Shown here: positions 24,833 to 36,781 of the stretch, in pieces
How the letters are laid out: every line of letters begins with the position of its first letter
Position numbering within the stretch: position 1 is the stretch's first letter
The notes under the pieces: model-generated
What the model saw: the letters and a program-made list of their open reading frames with translations, nothing else
Databases searched by the model: none
What the model was told of the DNA's origin: nothing
Made by a program: the position numbers and the translations under genes
DNA from: Streptococcus sp. LQJ-218
GTDB lineage: Bacteria > Bacillota > Bacilli > Lactobacillales > Streptococcaceae
Reading direction: 5' to 3'
Length of the DNA stretch: 64,000 bases
Assembly: GCF_003428885.1 (NCBI RefSeq)
Contig: NZ_QQRU01000007.1
Location: 49,715-113,714 of the forward strand

Positions 24833-25542
24833 CAGAAACAATCAAATTAATGAAGGCTCACACTTCAGTGCGTAGATTTAAAGAGCAAGAAATTCCTCAA
24901 GCAGACTTAAATGAGATTTTGACAGCTGCCCAGATGGCCTCGTCTTGGAAAAATTTCCAATCCTACTCTGTGATTGTGGTGCGAAGTCAAGAGAAGAAAG
25001 ATGTCTTGTATGAATTGGTGCCTCAAGAAGCCATTCGCCAGTCTGCTGTTTTCCTTCTCTTTGTCGGAGATTTGAATCGAGCAGAAAAGGGGGCACGACT
25101 CCATACGGATGTTTTCCAACCCCAAGGGGTGGAAGGCCTCTTGATTAGTTCGGTCGATGCGGCTTTGGCTGGGCAAAATGCCTTGCTTGCGGCAGAAAGC
25201 CTAGGATATGGTGGAGTGATTATCGGCTTGGTGCGGTACAAGTCAGAAGAAGTGGCAGAACTCTTTAACCTGCCTGACTACACCTATCCTGTCTTTGGGA
25301 TGGCACTAGGTGTGCCAAATCAACAGCATGATGTGAAACCAAGACTGCCACTAGAGAATGTTGTCTTTGAGGAAGAATACCAAGAACAGTCAACTGAGGC
25401 TATTGAAGCCTATGACCGTATACAGACTGAATATGCAGGTGCGCGTGCGACCACAAGCTGGAGTCAACGTTTAGCGGAGCAATTCGGCAATCCAGAACCA
25501 AGCTCAACTAGAAAAAATCTTGAACAGAAGAAGTTATTGTAG
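24829..25542 (+). CDS. nitroreductase family NADPH oxidoreductase
   Basis: A 237-residue flavoprotein of the nitroreductase superfamily. HTSVRRFKEQEIP and AAQMASSWKNFQSYSVIVV near the N-terminus supply the FMN-binding arginine and serine region, and ESLGYGGVIIGLVRY follows. The C-terminal extension is of the NfrA/NfsA type. The substrate is unknown. It starts in an ATGA overlap with dnaI and belongs to that transcript. Confidence 0.88.
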   Translation: MTETIKLMKAHTSVRRFKEQEIPQADLNEILTAAQMASSWKNFQSYSVIVVRSQEKKDVLYELVPQEAIRQSAVFLLFVGDLNRAEKGARLHTDVFQPQGVEGLLISSVDAALAGQNALLAAESLGYGGVIIGLVRYKSEEVAELFNLPDYTYPVFGMALGVPNQQHDVKPRLPLENVVFEEEYQEQSTEAIEAYDRIQTEYAGARATTSWSQRLAEQFGNPEPSSTRKNLEQKKLL

Positions 25543-25555
25543 AAAGTGAGAAATT

Positions 25556-26866
25556 ATGGCCCTACCAACTATTGCCATTGTAGGACGTCCCAATGTTGGG
25601 AAATCAACCCTATTTAATCGGATCGCTGGTGAGCGAATCTCCATTGTAGAAGATGTCGAAGGAGTGACACGTGACCGTATCTATGCAACGGGTGAGTGGC
25701 TCAATCGTTCGTTTAGCATGATTGATACAGGAGGAATCGATGATGTCGATGCTCCTTTTATGGAACAAATCAAGCACCAGGCAGAAATTGCCATGGAAGA
25801 AGCAGATGTTATCGTTTTTGTCGTGTCTGGTAAGGAAGGAATTACCGATGCGGACGAATACGTTGCCCGTAAACTTTATAAAACTCATAAACCAGTCATC
25901 TTAGCCGTTAACAAGGTGGACAATCCAGAGATGCGAAATGATATCTATGATTTCTATGCCCTCGGTTTGGGTGAACCATTGCCGATCTCATCTGTCCATG
26001 GAATCGGGACAGGGGATGTACTGGATGCTATCGTGGAAAACCTCCCACGTGAAGTTGAAGAAGAAAATCCAGATGTCATTAAATTCAGCTTGATTGGTCG
26101 TCCAAACGTTGGAAAATCAAGCTTGATCAATGCCATCTTGGGAGAAGATCGTGTCATTGCTAGTCCAGTCGCTGGAACAACGCGTGACGCTATTGATACC
26201 CATTTTACAGATACAGATGGTCAAGAGTTTACCATGATTGATACGGCTGGTATGCGTAAATCTGGTAAGGTCTATGAAAATACTGAGAAATACTCTGTTA
26301 TGCGTGCCATGCGTGCTATTGACCGTTCAGATGTGGTCTTAATGGTCATCAATGCGGAAGAAGGCATCCGTGAATACGACAAGCGTATCGCAGGATTTGC
26401 CCATGAAGCTGGTAAAGGGATGATTATCGTGGTCAATAAGTGGGATACACTTGAGAAAGACAACCACACTATGAAAAACTGGGAAGAAGATATCCGTGAG
26501 CAGTTCCAATACCTGCCTTACGCACCGATTATCTTTGTATCAGCTTTGACCAAGCAACGCCTCCACAAGTTGCCTGAGATGATCAAGCAAATCAGCGAGA
26601 GTCAAAATACCCGTATTCCATCAGCTGTCTTGAACGATGTCATCATGGATGCTATTGCCATCAACCCAACACCGACAGACAAAGGAAAACGCCTTAAGAT
26701 TTTCTATGCGACCCAAGTGGCAACCAAACCACCAACCTTTGTCATCTTTGTCAACGAAGAAGAACTCATGCACTTTTCTTACCTGCGTTTCTTGGAAAAT
26801 CAAATCCGCAAGGCCTTTGTCTTTGAAGGAACACCGATCCACCTCATCGCAAGAAAACGCAAATAA
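25556..26866 (+). CDS. der: ribosome-assembly GTPase Der (EngA)
   Basis: A 436-residue protein with two consecutive GTPase domains, each with [11 protein letters not shown] (G1), DT(A)G (G3) and NKVD / NKWD (G4), and a C-terminal KH-like domain. It acts in 50S subunit assembly. It is the last gene of the dnaB-dnaI transcript before a terminator. Confidence 0.97.
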   Translation: MALPTIAIVGRPNVGKSTLFNRIAGERISIVEDVEGVTRDRIYATGEWLNRSFSMIDTGGIDDVDAPFMEQIKHQAEIAMEEADVIVFVVSGKEGITDADEYVARKLYKTHKPVILAVNKVDNPEMRNDIYDFYALGLGEPLPISSVHGIGTGDVLDAIVENLPREVEEENPDVIKFSLIGRPNVGKSSLINAILGEDRVIASPVAGTTRDAIDTHFTDTDGQEFTMIDTAGMRKSGKVYENTEKYSVMRAMRAIDRSDVVLMVINAEEGIREYDKRIAGFAHEAGKGMIIVVNKWDTLEKDNHTMKNWEEDIREQFQYLPYAPIIFVSALTKQRLHKLPEMIKQISESQNTRIPSAVLNDVIMDAIAINPTPTDKGKRLKIFYATQVATKPPTFVIFVNEEELMHFSYLRFLENQIRKAFVFEGTPIHLIARKRK

Positions 26867-26874
26867 AAAAGTAG

Positions 26875-26903
26875 AATCTGGAATGACATTTCCAGATTTT
26901 TTT
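26875..26903 (+). terminator. terminator after der
   Basis: AATCTGGAA and TTTCCAGATT with T7. Confidence 0.85.
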
Positions 26904-26946
26904 GATAGAATGAAGTTGAAGAAAAGGCTATCAAAAAGAGGTGTCG

Positions 26947-27285
26947 ATGATGGAACATTTGTTTAAATCCTTGCTTATATTTCCCGTTTTTTACTTTTTC
27001 AGCTGGATTGAAAAGGTCAATAGAGATAGTAAATTTTTCCCAATTTTTTACTATTTTTACTGGATTTACATCACCCTCTACGCTCTTTTTAGCCTTGTTT
27101 TGACAGTTTTTTCAGTCCTGTTTTTCAATATCGTCTTGAGAAATATGGCAGACATCAAGCTTTGGGGCAGTTGGTTATTATTACTACTTATTGCTTTTGC
27201 CAGTTCTTGGGTAACCTATATCTTTTTCAAAAAAATGCTCCGCTTGAGACAGGAACTAGGGAAGCCAAAAGGTGGAAGGCACTGA
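26947..27285 (+). CDS. three-TM small membrane protein, tandem copy 1
   Basis: A 112-residue hydrophobic protein with about three membrane segments and a basic tail (KKMLRLRQELGKPKGGRH). AAAGAGGTG precedes the ATG at 26947. It is paralogous to the next gene: both share FYFF-WI, NRDSK/DRNSK-FPI, YYFYWIYI and the final KGGRH. The flanking bases are also similar (GAGGTGTCG before, CTGATTTAT or TTGATTTAT after), so it is a direct duplication. Function unknown. Confidence 0.72.
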   Translation: MMEHLFKSLLIFPVFYFFSWIEKVNRDSKFFPIFYYFYWIYITLYALFSLVLTVFSVLFFNIVLRNMADIKLWGSWLLLLLIAFASSWVTYIFFKKMLRLRQELGKPKGGRH

Positions 27286-27353
27286 TTTATATTGGTAATA
27301 ACATTTAATAGAACGAAACTAAAGAAAACAATTTTAAAGAGGAGGTGTCGCTG

Positions 27354-27698
27354 ATGAGATTGTCCTTTAATTGGTTTCATTTGATACTCTTATTTCCTTG
27401 TTTTTATTTTTTCTATTGGATAGACAATGCTGACAGAAACAGTAAAATTTTCCCAATCATCTACTATTTTTACTGGATTTATATTTCCCTTTTAGCTCTG
27501 TTTAGCTTGGATATGACAATTTTTTCATTCTTATTTTTCCCTTTTGTTCTAAAACATGATTCGGATGCTAGTACTTGGGGTGTTGGGTTGCTTTTGCTAG
27601 TCATATCTCTAGCCAGCGACTGGTTAGCCTATATCTTTTTCAAAAAAATGTTTCGCTTGAGACGGGAACTAGTGAAGTCTAAAGGTGGAAGGCATTGA
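27354..27698 (+). CDS. three-TM small membrane protein, tandem copy 2
   Basis: A 114-residue paralogue of the preceding gene with the same order of hydrophobic segments and basic C-terminus (RLRRELVKSKGGRH). Its ribosome site is GAGGAGGTG. Divergence is spread over the whole gene, so the duplication is not very recent. Function unknown. Confidence 0.72.
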   Translation: MRLSFNWFHLILLFPCFYFFYWIDNADRNSKIFPIIYYFYWIYISLLALFSLDMTIFSFLFFPFVLKHDSDASTWGVGLLLLVISLASDWLAYIFFKKMFRLRRELVKSKGGRH

Positions 27699-27728
27699 TT
27701 TATGTGGTTTTTTAATAGGAGGTAGCTT

Positions 27729-28016
27729 ATGGCACATCTAAAATCATTTATTACACGTTATTCCAAGATCTATATGGGTTTAGTTCTGCTAATCTGGATT
27801 GCTTTTTTCTTTCTTCCTTGGGGCAGTCCGATTCTGGGGATGACGATTGATATCTATGTCATACAAAAAATCTTGCTAGTTTTTGGAATTTTGTCCATTT
27901 TGATGGCCTTCTTATCCAACGATGGGGTTCTCTTAATTTTTGGACTCATCTGTTGCATTAATCTTTGGATTAATCTATTTATCCTATTTGCTCTTTTGCC
28001 GATTTTTGGCAATTAA
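27729..28016 (+). CDS. small membrane protein
   Basis: A 95-residue protein with three hydrophobic segments (about 15-32, 40-60 and 66-92) and a basic N-terminus. AGGAGG lies 7 nt before the ATG. It is not obviously related to the two upstream small genes but is spaced as if co-transcribed. Function unknown. Confidence 0.7.
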   Translation: MAHLKSFITRYSKIYMGLVLLIWIAFFFLPWGSPILGMTIDIYVIQKILLVFGILSILMAFLSNDGVLLIFGLICCINLWINLFILFALLPIFGN

Positions 28017-28033
28017 AGCATCCTAAAAGTCAG

Positions 28034-28063
28034 AGAGGTTAGCTTGGAAACTAGCCTCTTTTT
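28034..28063 (+). terminator. terminator before secA
   Basis: GAGGTTAG and CTAGCCTC with T5. Confidence 0.85.
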
Positions 28064-28087
28064 CCTTTTCAAAATGGGGATTCTTCC

Positions 28088-28116
28088 TTGAAAATAATCA
28101 GTAATTGTGCTAAAAT
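28088..28116 (+). promoter_or_regulatory. secA promoter
   Basis: TTGAAA, 17 bp, TAAAAT. Confidence 0.7.
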
Positions 28117-28161
28117 TAAAAGAACATTCTAAAATATTCGGAATTTAAAGTAAGGAAAAAC

Positions 28162-30675
<2,514 letters not shown>

Positions 30676-30694
30676 AAATGAGATAGTTTAGAGG

Positions 30695-30733
30695 CGGATA
30701 CCTTGTGAAAAGTAAATTTTTACTTGGTATCCG
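30695..30733 (+). terminator. hairpin between secA and the first DAHP synthase
   Basis: CGGATACC and GGTATCCG with an inner AAGTAAATTTTTACTT stem, followed by TTTGCTTT. The T-tract is poor, so it may only attenuate read-through into the aro genes. Confidence 0.6.
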
Positions 30734-30756
30734 TTTGCTTTATAAGGAGATGAGTT

Positions 30757-31788
30757 ATGGTATTTACAGCAAAAAGTCCTAAAATTAATATTGAAGAAGT
30801 TCGTGCCTTATCAAAATTAGAAGGCCAAGCTTTGGAGAGAAAATCACAGCGCGATCAAGAGCTAGAAGCCATTATACGTGGAGAAGACCAGAGAATTCTC
30901 TTGGTAATCGGGCCATGCTCATCTGACAATGAAGAAGCTGTCCTTGAATACGCTAAGCGTTTGGCGACTCTACAAGAAGAAGTGGCAGAGCGTATCTTTA
31001 TGGTTATGCGTGTTTATACTGCCAAACCTCGTACCAACGGAGATGGTTATAAGGGCTTGATTCACCAGCCTAATGCGACAGAAGCGCCTAGCCTCATTAA
31101 TGGAATTAAAGCCGTTCGCCATCTTCACTATCGTGTCATCACGGAAACAGGTATGACGACAGCTGATGAAATGCTTTATCCTGAAAATCTTCCACTAGTG
31201 GATGATTTGATTTCTTACATGGCGGTTGGTGCTCGTTCAGTTGAAGACCAGCAACACCGCTTTGTGGCAAGTGGAGCAGATTTCGCGACTGGCTTTAAAA
31301 ATCCAACTTCTGGAAATCTCAATGTCATGTTTAATGGGATTTATGCTGCTCAAAACAAACAAAGTTTCCTTTTCCTAGGAAAAGAAGTGGAAACAACTGG
31401 TAACCCGCTTTCACATGCCATTCTTCGTGGAGCGATTAATGAGTATGGTAAGAATATTCCTAACTACTACTATGATAATTTGATGGATACCATTGCCCAG
31501 TATGAGAAAATGGGCTTGGAAAATCCCTTTATCATTGTCGATACCAATCATGACAATTCTGGTAAGCAATACATGGACCAGATTCGAATTGTCCGCCAGA
31601 CCTTGATTAACCGTGATTGGAATAAAAAAATCAAGCAGTATGTTCGTGGCTTTATGATTGAGTCTTATCTAGAAGACGGTCGCCAAAACGAACCAGAAGT
31701 ATTTGGAAAGTCGATCACAGACCCTTGCCTAGGCTGGGAAAATACGGAAGCCCTTGTCAGAGAAATCTACCAAACGCTAGGAGAATAA
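30757..31788 (+). CDS. aroG1: 3-deoxy-7-phosphoheptulonate synthase (copy 1)
   Basis: A 343-residue class I DAHP synthase, the first step of aromatic amino acid synthesis from PEP and erythrose-4-P. The conserved LVIGPCSSDNEEAVLEYA, RVYTAKPRTNGDGYKG and GARSVEDQQHR motifs carry substrate and metal ligands. A second copy of the same length follows after 1 nt. AAGGAG precedes the start. Confidence 0.93.
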   Translation: MVFTAKSPKINIEEVRALSKLEGQALERKSQRDQELEAIIRGEDQRILLVIGPCSSDNEEAVLEYAKRLATLQEEVAERIFMVMRVYTAKPRTNGDGYKGLIHQPNATEAPSLINGIKAVRHLHYRVITETGMTTADEMLYPENLPLVDDLISYMAVGARSVEDQQHRFVASGADFATGFKNPTSGNLNVMFNGIYAAQNKQSFLFLGKEVETTGNPLSHAILRGAINEYGKNIPNYYYDNLMDTIAQYEKMGLENPFIIVDTNHDNSGKQYMDQIRIVRQTLINRDWNKKIKQYVRGFMIESYLEDGRQNEPEVFGKSITDPCLGWENTEALVREIYQTLGE

Positions 31789-31789
31789 G

Positions 31790-32821
31790 ATGGCATTTAT
31801 TGAAAAAGGTCAAGAAATTGATATTGAAGCAATCAAGGCAGAAACTCAATTGTCTGCGGAAGCCTTGCGCCTAAAGGAGCGCCGGGATAGAGAATTGGCA
31901 GACATTATTTCAGGAGAAGATGACCGGATCCTGTTGGTGATTGGTCCTTGCTCGTCTGACAATGAAGAGGCTGTCTTGGAATATGCCCGCCGTTTATCAG
32001 CCTTGCAAAAGAAGGTGGCGGACAAGATTTTCATGATTATGCGTGTTTATACAGCTAAACCTCGTACCAACGGAGACGGCTATAAAGGTTTGGTTCACCA
32101 ACCAGATACCTCTAAGGCTCCAAGCCTGATTAACGGCTTACAGGCTGTGCGCCAGTTGCACTTCCGCGTGATTACAGAGACAGGTTTGACAACGGCAGAT
32201 GAGATGCTTTATCCGTCCAATCTGGTCTTGGTAGATGATTTGGTCAGCTACCATGCTGTTGGAGCTCGTTCTGTGGAAGACCAAGAGCACCGCTTTGTGG
32301 CCTCGGGGATTGATGCACCGGTCGGTATGAAAAATCCAACCTCTGGAAATTTGGGTGTTATGTTTAACGGTATCTATGCCGCTCAGAATAAACAGACCTT
32401 CCTCTTTCATGGTCAAGAAGTTGAGACTTCAGGAAATCCCTTGGCCCACGTCATCCTTCGTGGTGCAGTTAATGAATATGGTAAAAACGAGCCTAACTTT
32501 TACTATGAAACTTTGTTAAATGCCATTGAACGCTATGAAACTATGGGACTTGAAAATCCTTTTATCCTCATCGACACTAACCATGACAATTCCGGCAAGC
32601 AATATATGGAACAGATTCGAATCGTTCGTCAGACCTTGCAAAATCGTGATTGGAATGAGAAGATTAAAAAGACAGTTCGAGGATTTATGATTGAGTCTTA
32701 CCTAGCAGATGGTCGTCAAAATCAACCAGAGGTCTTTGGTTGCTCTATTACAGATCCTTGCTTGGGTTGGGAAAATACAGAGGCCTTGGTAGAAGAGATT
32801 TATGCTACCTTGACAAAATAA
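31790..32821 (+). CDS. aroG2: 3-deoxy-7-phosphoheptulonate synthase (copy 2)
   Basis: A 343-residue paralogue of the previous gene with all catalytic motifs intact (VIGPCSSDNEEA, RTNGDGYKG, GARSVEDQEHRF). The copies differ along their whole length, so the duplication is old. Such pairs usually differ in feedback inhibition (Phe or Tyr), but I cannot assign which is which. Confidence 0.93.
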   Translation: MAFIEKGQEIDIEAIKAETQLSAEALRLKERRDRELADIISGEDDRILLVIGPCSSDNEEAVLEYARRLSALQKKVADKIFMIMRVYTAKPRTNGDGYKGLVHQPDTSKAPSLINGLQAVRQLHFRVITETGLTTADEMLYPSNLVLVDDLVSYHAVGARSVEDQEHRFVASGIDAPVGMKNPTSGNLGVMFNGIYAAQNKQTFLFHGQEVETSGNPLAHVILRGAVNEYGKNEPNFYYETLLNAIERYETMGLENPFILIDTNHDNSGKQYMEQIRIVRQTLQNRDWNEKIKKTVRGFMIESYLADGRQNQPEVFGCSITDPCLGWENTEALVEEIYATLTK

Positions 32822-32832
32822 GTGAAAAGGAT

Positions 32833-32859
32833 GGAGTTGGGGGAATCTCAACTCCTTTT
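32833..32859 (+). terminator. hairpin between aroG2 and acpS
   Basis: GGAGTTG and CAACTCC followed by TTTT. It lies upstream of the acpS ATG at 32867 and argues against longer in-frame starts of acpS. Confidence 0.65.
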
Positions 32860-32866
32860 GATAAGA

Positions 32867-33229
32867 ATGATAGTTGGACACGGAATTGACATCGAAGAAT
32901 TGGCTTCGATAGAAAGTGCAGTTACACGACATGAAGGATTTGCTAAGCGCGTGCTGACCGCTCAGGAAATGGAACGGTTTAACAGTCTTAAAGGGCGCAG
33001 ACAAATCGAATATTTAGCTGGTCGCTGGTCTGCTAAAGAAGCCTTTTCCAAGGCCATGGGAACTGGTATTGGCAAGCTAGGTTTTCAGGATTTGGAAGTC
33101 TTGAACAATGAACGCGGGGCGCCTTATTTTAGTCAGTCACCATTTTCAGGAAAGATTTGGCTGTCTATCAGCCATACAGATCAGTTTGTGACAGCCAGTG
33201 TCATTTTGGAGGAAAATCATGAAAGCTAG
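32867..33229 (+). CDS. acpS: holo-ACP synthase
   Basis: A 120-residue phosphopantetheinyl transferase that activates acyl carrier protein. Motif GHGIDIEEL is near the N-terminus (magnesium-binding Asp) and [15 protein letters not shown] in the middle. The start MIVGHGID is the family's usual one. Earlier starts run through a terminator-like hairpin. There is no strong Shine-Dalgarno, so expression may be low or depend on read-through. It overlaps alr by 11 nt. Confidence 0.93.
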   Translation: MIVGHGIDIEELASIESAVTRHEGFAKRVLTAQEMERFNSLKGRRQIEYLAGRWSAKEAFSKAMGTGIGKLGFQDLEVLNNERGAPYFSQSPFSGKIWLSISHTDQFVTASVILEENHES

Positions 33230-34322
33230 TCCGCACAGACCAACCAAGGCTCTGATATGTCTAGAAGCTATTCGACAAAATATTCAGCAAATGGGGGCTC
33301 ATATCCCTCAAGGAACGCTCAAATGGGCTGTGGTCAAGGCCAATGCCTATGGACATGGAGCAGTCGCTGTTGCCAAGGCGATTCAAGATGATGTTGATGG
33401 TTTTTGCGTTTCCAATATTGATGAAGCTCTTGAACTCAGACAAGCTGGACTCAGCAAGTCAATCCTCATTTTAGGAGTTTCTGAAATCGAAGCTGTTGCT
33501 CTAGCTAAAGAATACGACATCACCTTGACAGTAGCTGGATTGGAGTGGATTCAAGCACTCTTAGATAAGGAAGCTGACCTAACTGGATTGACAGTCCACC
33601 TCAAGATTGATTCAGGAATGGGAAGGATTGGTTTTAGAGAGGCCGATGAGGCTGAGCAGGCTCAAGCTTTGCTCCAACAACATGGTGCTCGTGTTGAAGG
33701 GATTTTTACCCACTTTGCTACTGCTGACGAGGAATCAGATGACTATTTTAATAAACAGTTAGAACGGTTTAAAACTATTTTAGCTAGTATGAAAGGTCTT
33801 CCAGAGCTGGTTCATGCCAGCAATTCTGCAACGACCCTTTGGCATGCAGAGACCATTTTCAATGCGGTTCGTATGGGAGATGCTATGTATGGCCTGAATC
33901 CCAGCGGAGAGGTTTTGGATCTGCCTTATGACCTGACACCAGCCTTGACCTTGGAATCTGCCTTGGTTCACGTCAAGACAGTTCCAGCTGGAGCTTGCAT
34001 GGGCTACGGAGCGACCTATCAAGCGGATAGTGAGCAAGTCATTGCGACGGTGCCAATCGGCTATGCGGATGGTTGGACACGAGACATGCAGAATTTCTCT
34101 GTCTTGGTAGATGGACAAGCTTGCCCAATAGTCGGGCGAGTTTCCATGGACCAAATCACCATTCGTCTGCCTAAGCCTTACCCACTCGGAACCAAGGTCA
34201 CCTTGATTGGCTCCGACGGAGATAAAGAAATCACAGCTACTCAGGTAGCGACCTACCGTGGAACTATTAACTATGAAGTGGTTTGTCTCCTCAGCGACCG
34301 CATTCCGAGAGAATATGATTAG
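33219..34322 (+). CDS. alr: alanine racemase
   Basis: A 367-residue PLP enzyme producing D-Ala for peptidoglycan. The PLP lysine is in [12 protein letters not shown] and the catalytic tyrosine in GYGATYQ. It starts inside acpS with GGAGGA 5 nt before the ATG. The order acpS-alr-recG is standard in streptococci. Confidence 0.97.
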   Translation: MKASPHRPTKALICLEAIRQNIQQMGAHIPQGTLKWAVVKANAYGHGAVAVAKAIQDDVDGFCVSNIDEALELRQAGLSKSILILGVSEIEAVALAKEYDITLTVAGLEWIQALLDKEADLTGLTVHLKIDSGMGRIGFREADEAEQAQALLQQHGARVEGIFTHFATADEESDDYFNKQLERFKTILASMKGLPELVHASNSATTLWHAETIFNAVRMGDAMYGLNPSGEVLDLPYDLTPALTLESALVHVKTVPAGACMGYGATYQADSEQVIATVPIGYADGWTRDMQNFSVLVDGQACPIVGRVSMDQITIRLPKPYPLGTKVTLIGSDGDKEITATQVATYRGTINYEVVCLLSDRIPREYD

Positions 34323-34340
34323 AAAAGAAAGGAGTGGAGC

Positions 34341-36356
34341 ATGAATCTACATCAACCCTTGCATGTCTTGCCTGGTGTGGGGCCAAAGTCAGCAGAGAAA
34401 TATGCCAAACTAGGAATTGAAAGCTTGCAAGACCTCTTGCTCTACTTTCCTTTCCGTTATGAAGATTTTAAAACCAAGCAGGTTTTGGAGTTGGAAGATG
34501 GTGAAAAGGCGGTCCTTTCTGGTCAAGTCGTGACTTCTGCCAGTGTCCAGTATTATGGTTTCAAGCGCAATCGCCTGCGTTTTAGCCTCAAGCAGGGAGA
34601 AGTCGTTTTTGCGGTGAATTTCTTTAACCAACCCTACCTAGCTGACAAGATTGAACTAGGTGCAACTCTTGCCATCTTTGGAAAATGGGACCGCGCCAAG
34701 GCTAGTTTGACTGGGATGAAGGTCCTGGCTCAGGTGGAAGATGACCTCCAACCTGTCTATCGTCTGGCCCAAGGAATCAGTCAGGCTAGTCTGGTCAAGG
34801 TCATCAAGACAGCCTTTGATCAGGGACTGGACCTCTTGATAGAGGAAAATCTTCCCCAGTCTTTACTAGACAAATACAAACTCATGTCCCGTTGTCAGGC
34901 AGTCCGAGCTATGCATTTTCCTAAGGATTTGGCAGAATACAAGCAGGCCCTTCGCCGTATCAAGTTTGAGGAACTCTTTTATTTCCAAATGCAGTTGCAG
35001 ACGCTCAAGTCTGAAAATAGAGTTCAGGGAAGCGGTCTGGTTTTGAACTGGTCTCAGGAAAAAGTGACAGAAGTCAAAGAAAGACTGCCATTTGCCCTGA
35101 CCCCAGCTCAGGAAAAGAGTTTGCAGGAAATTTTGAACGACATGAAGTCGGACCACCATATGAATCGTCTCCTGCAAGGAGATGTGGGGAGCGGAAAAAC
35201 GGTAGTCGCTGGCTTGGCCATGTTTGCGGCGGTGACGGCTGGCTACCAAGCCGCCCTCATGGTACCGACAGAAATCCTTGCAGAGCAACACTTTGAGAGT
35301 CTACAGAATCTCTTCCCGGACCTAAAACTCGCTCTTTTGACAGGTTCCTTAAAAGCTGCAGAAAAGAGAGAAGTCTTGGAGACTATTGCCAAGGGTGACG
35401 CTGATTTGATTATCGGAACTCACGCTCTGATTCAGGATGGGGTGGAGTATGCTCGCCTTGGCTTGATTATTATCGATGAGCAGCACCGCTTTGGTGTGGG
35501 ACAAAGGCGTATTTTACGAGAAAAAGGCGACAATCCAGATGTCCTCATGATGACAGCGACTCCCATTCCACGGACGCTGGCCATCACGGCCTTTGGGGAT
35601 ATGGATGTTTCCATTATCGACCAGATGCCAGCAGGGCGGAAGCCTATTGTGACACGTTGGATCAAGCATGAGCAGTTACCTCAGGTTTTGACTTGGTTAG
35701 AGGGAGAAATTCACAAAGGTTCTCAAGCCTACGTTATCTCTCCCTTGATTGAAGAATCAGAAGCTCTGGATTTGAAAAATGCCATTGCCTTATCAGAAGA
35801 GATGACGGCTCATTTTGCAGGAAAAGCAGAGGTGGCCCTTCTACATGGTAAGATGAAGAGTGATGAAAAAGATCAAATTATGCAGGCTTTCAAAGAACAA
35901 AAAACGGATATTCTAGTTTCGACGACGGTTATCGAGGTTGGGGTTAATGTTCCCAATGCGACCGTCATGCTTATCATGGATGCCGATCGCTTCGGGCTTA
36001 GCCAACTTCACCAGCTCAGAGGTCGTGTCGGTCGGGGGGACAAGCAGTCCTATGCTGTTCTCGTTGCCAATCCTAAGACGGATTCTGGGAAAGACCGCAT
36101 GCGCATCATGACAGAAACCACCAATGGATTTGTTCTTGCGGAGGAAGATTTGAAAATGCGTGGTTCTGGTGAAATTTTTGGAACCAGACAATCAGGACTA
36201 CCAGAGTTCCAAGTGGCTGATATTATCGAAGATTTTCCGATTTTAGAAGAAGCCAGAAAGATTGCAAGCTACATTAGTTCGATAGAAGGTTGGCAAGAAG
36301 ATCCAGAATGGCGCATGATTGCCCTTCATCTGGAGAAGAAAGAATACCTAGATTAA
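34341..36356 (+). CDS. recG: ATP-dependent DNA helicase RecG
   Basis: A 671-residue SF2 helicase that remodels stalled forks and Holliday junctions. The N-terminal wedge/OB domain precedes Walker A LLQGDVGSGKTVVA, DEQH box (IIIDEQHRFG), TATPIPRTLA, and motifs V-VI (TTVIEVGVNVPNA, QLRGRVGRG). It is full length, 18 nt after alr. Confidence 0.97.
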   Translation: MNLHQPLHVLPGVGPKSAEKYAKLGIESLQDLLLYFPFRYEDFKTKQVLELEDGEKAVLSGQVVTSASVQYYGFKRNRLRFSLKQGEVVFAVNFFNQPYLADKIELGATLAIFGKWDRAKASLTGMKVLAQVEDDLQPVYRLAQGISQASLVKVIKTAFDQGLDLLIEENLPQSLLDKYKLMSRCQAVRAMHFPKDLAEYKQALRRIKFEELFYFQMQLQTLKSENRVQGSGLVLNWSQEKVTEVKERLPFALTPAQEKSLQEILNDMKSDHHMNRLLQGDVGSGKTVVAGLAMFAAVTAGYQAALMVPTEILAEQHFESLQNLFPDLKLALLTGSLKAAEKREVLETIAKGDADLIIGTHALIQDGVEYARLGLIIIDEQHRFGVGQRRILREKGDNPDVLMMTATPIPRTLAITAFGDMDVSIIDQMPAGRKPIVTRWIKHEQLPQVLTWLEGEIHKGSQAYVISPLIEESEALDLKNAIALSEEMTAHFAGKAEVALLHGKMKSDEKDQIMQAFKEQKTDILVSTTVIEVGVNVPNATVMLIMDADRFGLSQLHQLRGRVGRGDKQSYAVLVANPKTDSGKDRMRIMTETTNGFVLAEEDLKMRGSGEIFGTRQSGLPEFQVADIIEDFPILEEARKIASYISSIEGWQEDPEWRMIALHLEKKEYLD

Positions 36357-36375
36357 GCTTTCTCTAAGGAAATCT

Positions 36376-36483
36376 TATACTCAATGAAAATCAAAGAGCA
36401 AACTAGGAAGCTAGCCGCAAGCTGTACTTGAGTACGATAAGGCGACGCTGACGTGGTTTGAATTTGATTTTCGAAGAGTATTA
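36376..36483 (+). repeat. BOX element (boxA-boxC)
   Basis: Starts TATACTCAATGAAAATCAAA, contains AAGGCGACGCTGACGTGGTT (the region matched by the standard BOX typing primer) and ends TTTTCGAAGAGTATTA. No boxB. Directly downstream of recG. Confidence 0.9.
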
Positions 36484-36543
36484 AGCTAGCTTTCAGGTTT
36501 GCCCTTTATACTAGAGTCATCAAAAAGAAACGAGGGCTCTCAC

Positions 36544-36606
36544 ATGACAGTAGCTATTAAAGTAAATTACCAAACCACTTTCCAAAAGAAAGAAGCAAAA
36601 AACTAA
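36544..36606 (+). CDS. candidate 20-residue peptide
   Basis: An ATG preceded by GAGGG at 8 nt opens a short frame MTVAIKVNYQTTFQKKEAKN ending in TAA, followed 16 nt later by a terminator hairpin. A -10-like TATACT lies at 36507-36512. The peptide is basic and not signal-like. It may be a real small gene or the remains of one. The evidence is only the compact RBS-ORF-terminator layout. Confidence 0.35.
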   Translation: MTVAIKVNYQTTFQKKEAKN

Positions 36607-36622
36607 GATTGAGCAGAAGAAG

Positions 36623-36644
36623 AAAGAGCGAAATGCTCTTTTTT
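36623..36644 (+). terminator. intrinsic terminator before the esterase promoter
   Basis: AGAGC-GAAAT-GCTCT followed by T5. Confidence 0.75.
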
Positions 36645-36648
36645 GTTT

Positions 36649-36747
36649 CTAAAACTACTTTCAGCCCATCATCCTAAAAGTAAAGAATCTAAATTCACTT
36701 TCTATTTACCATTCTTTCTTGCATTGATTTCTTATATGTGCTACAGT
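36649..36747 (+). promoter_or_regulatory. esterase promoter with NanR-like sites
   Basis: Contains the palindrome CTAAAACTACTTTCAG (36649-36664), a weaker related site near 36689 (CTAAATTCACTTTC then TATT), -35 TTGCAT (36719-36724), 17 bp, and -10 TACAGT with upstream TG (36742-36747). The palindrome-to--10 distance (93 bp) is almost the same as in the three nan promoters. Confidence 0.65.
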
Positions 36748-36781
36748 TGTGATAGCGATTACAAAACAAAAGGAGCGTGCT

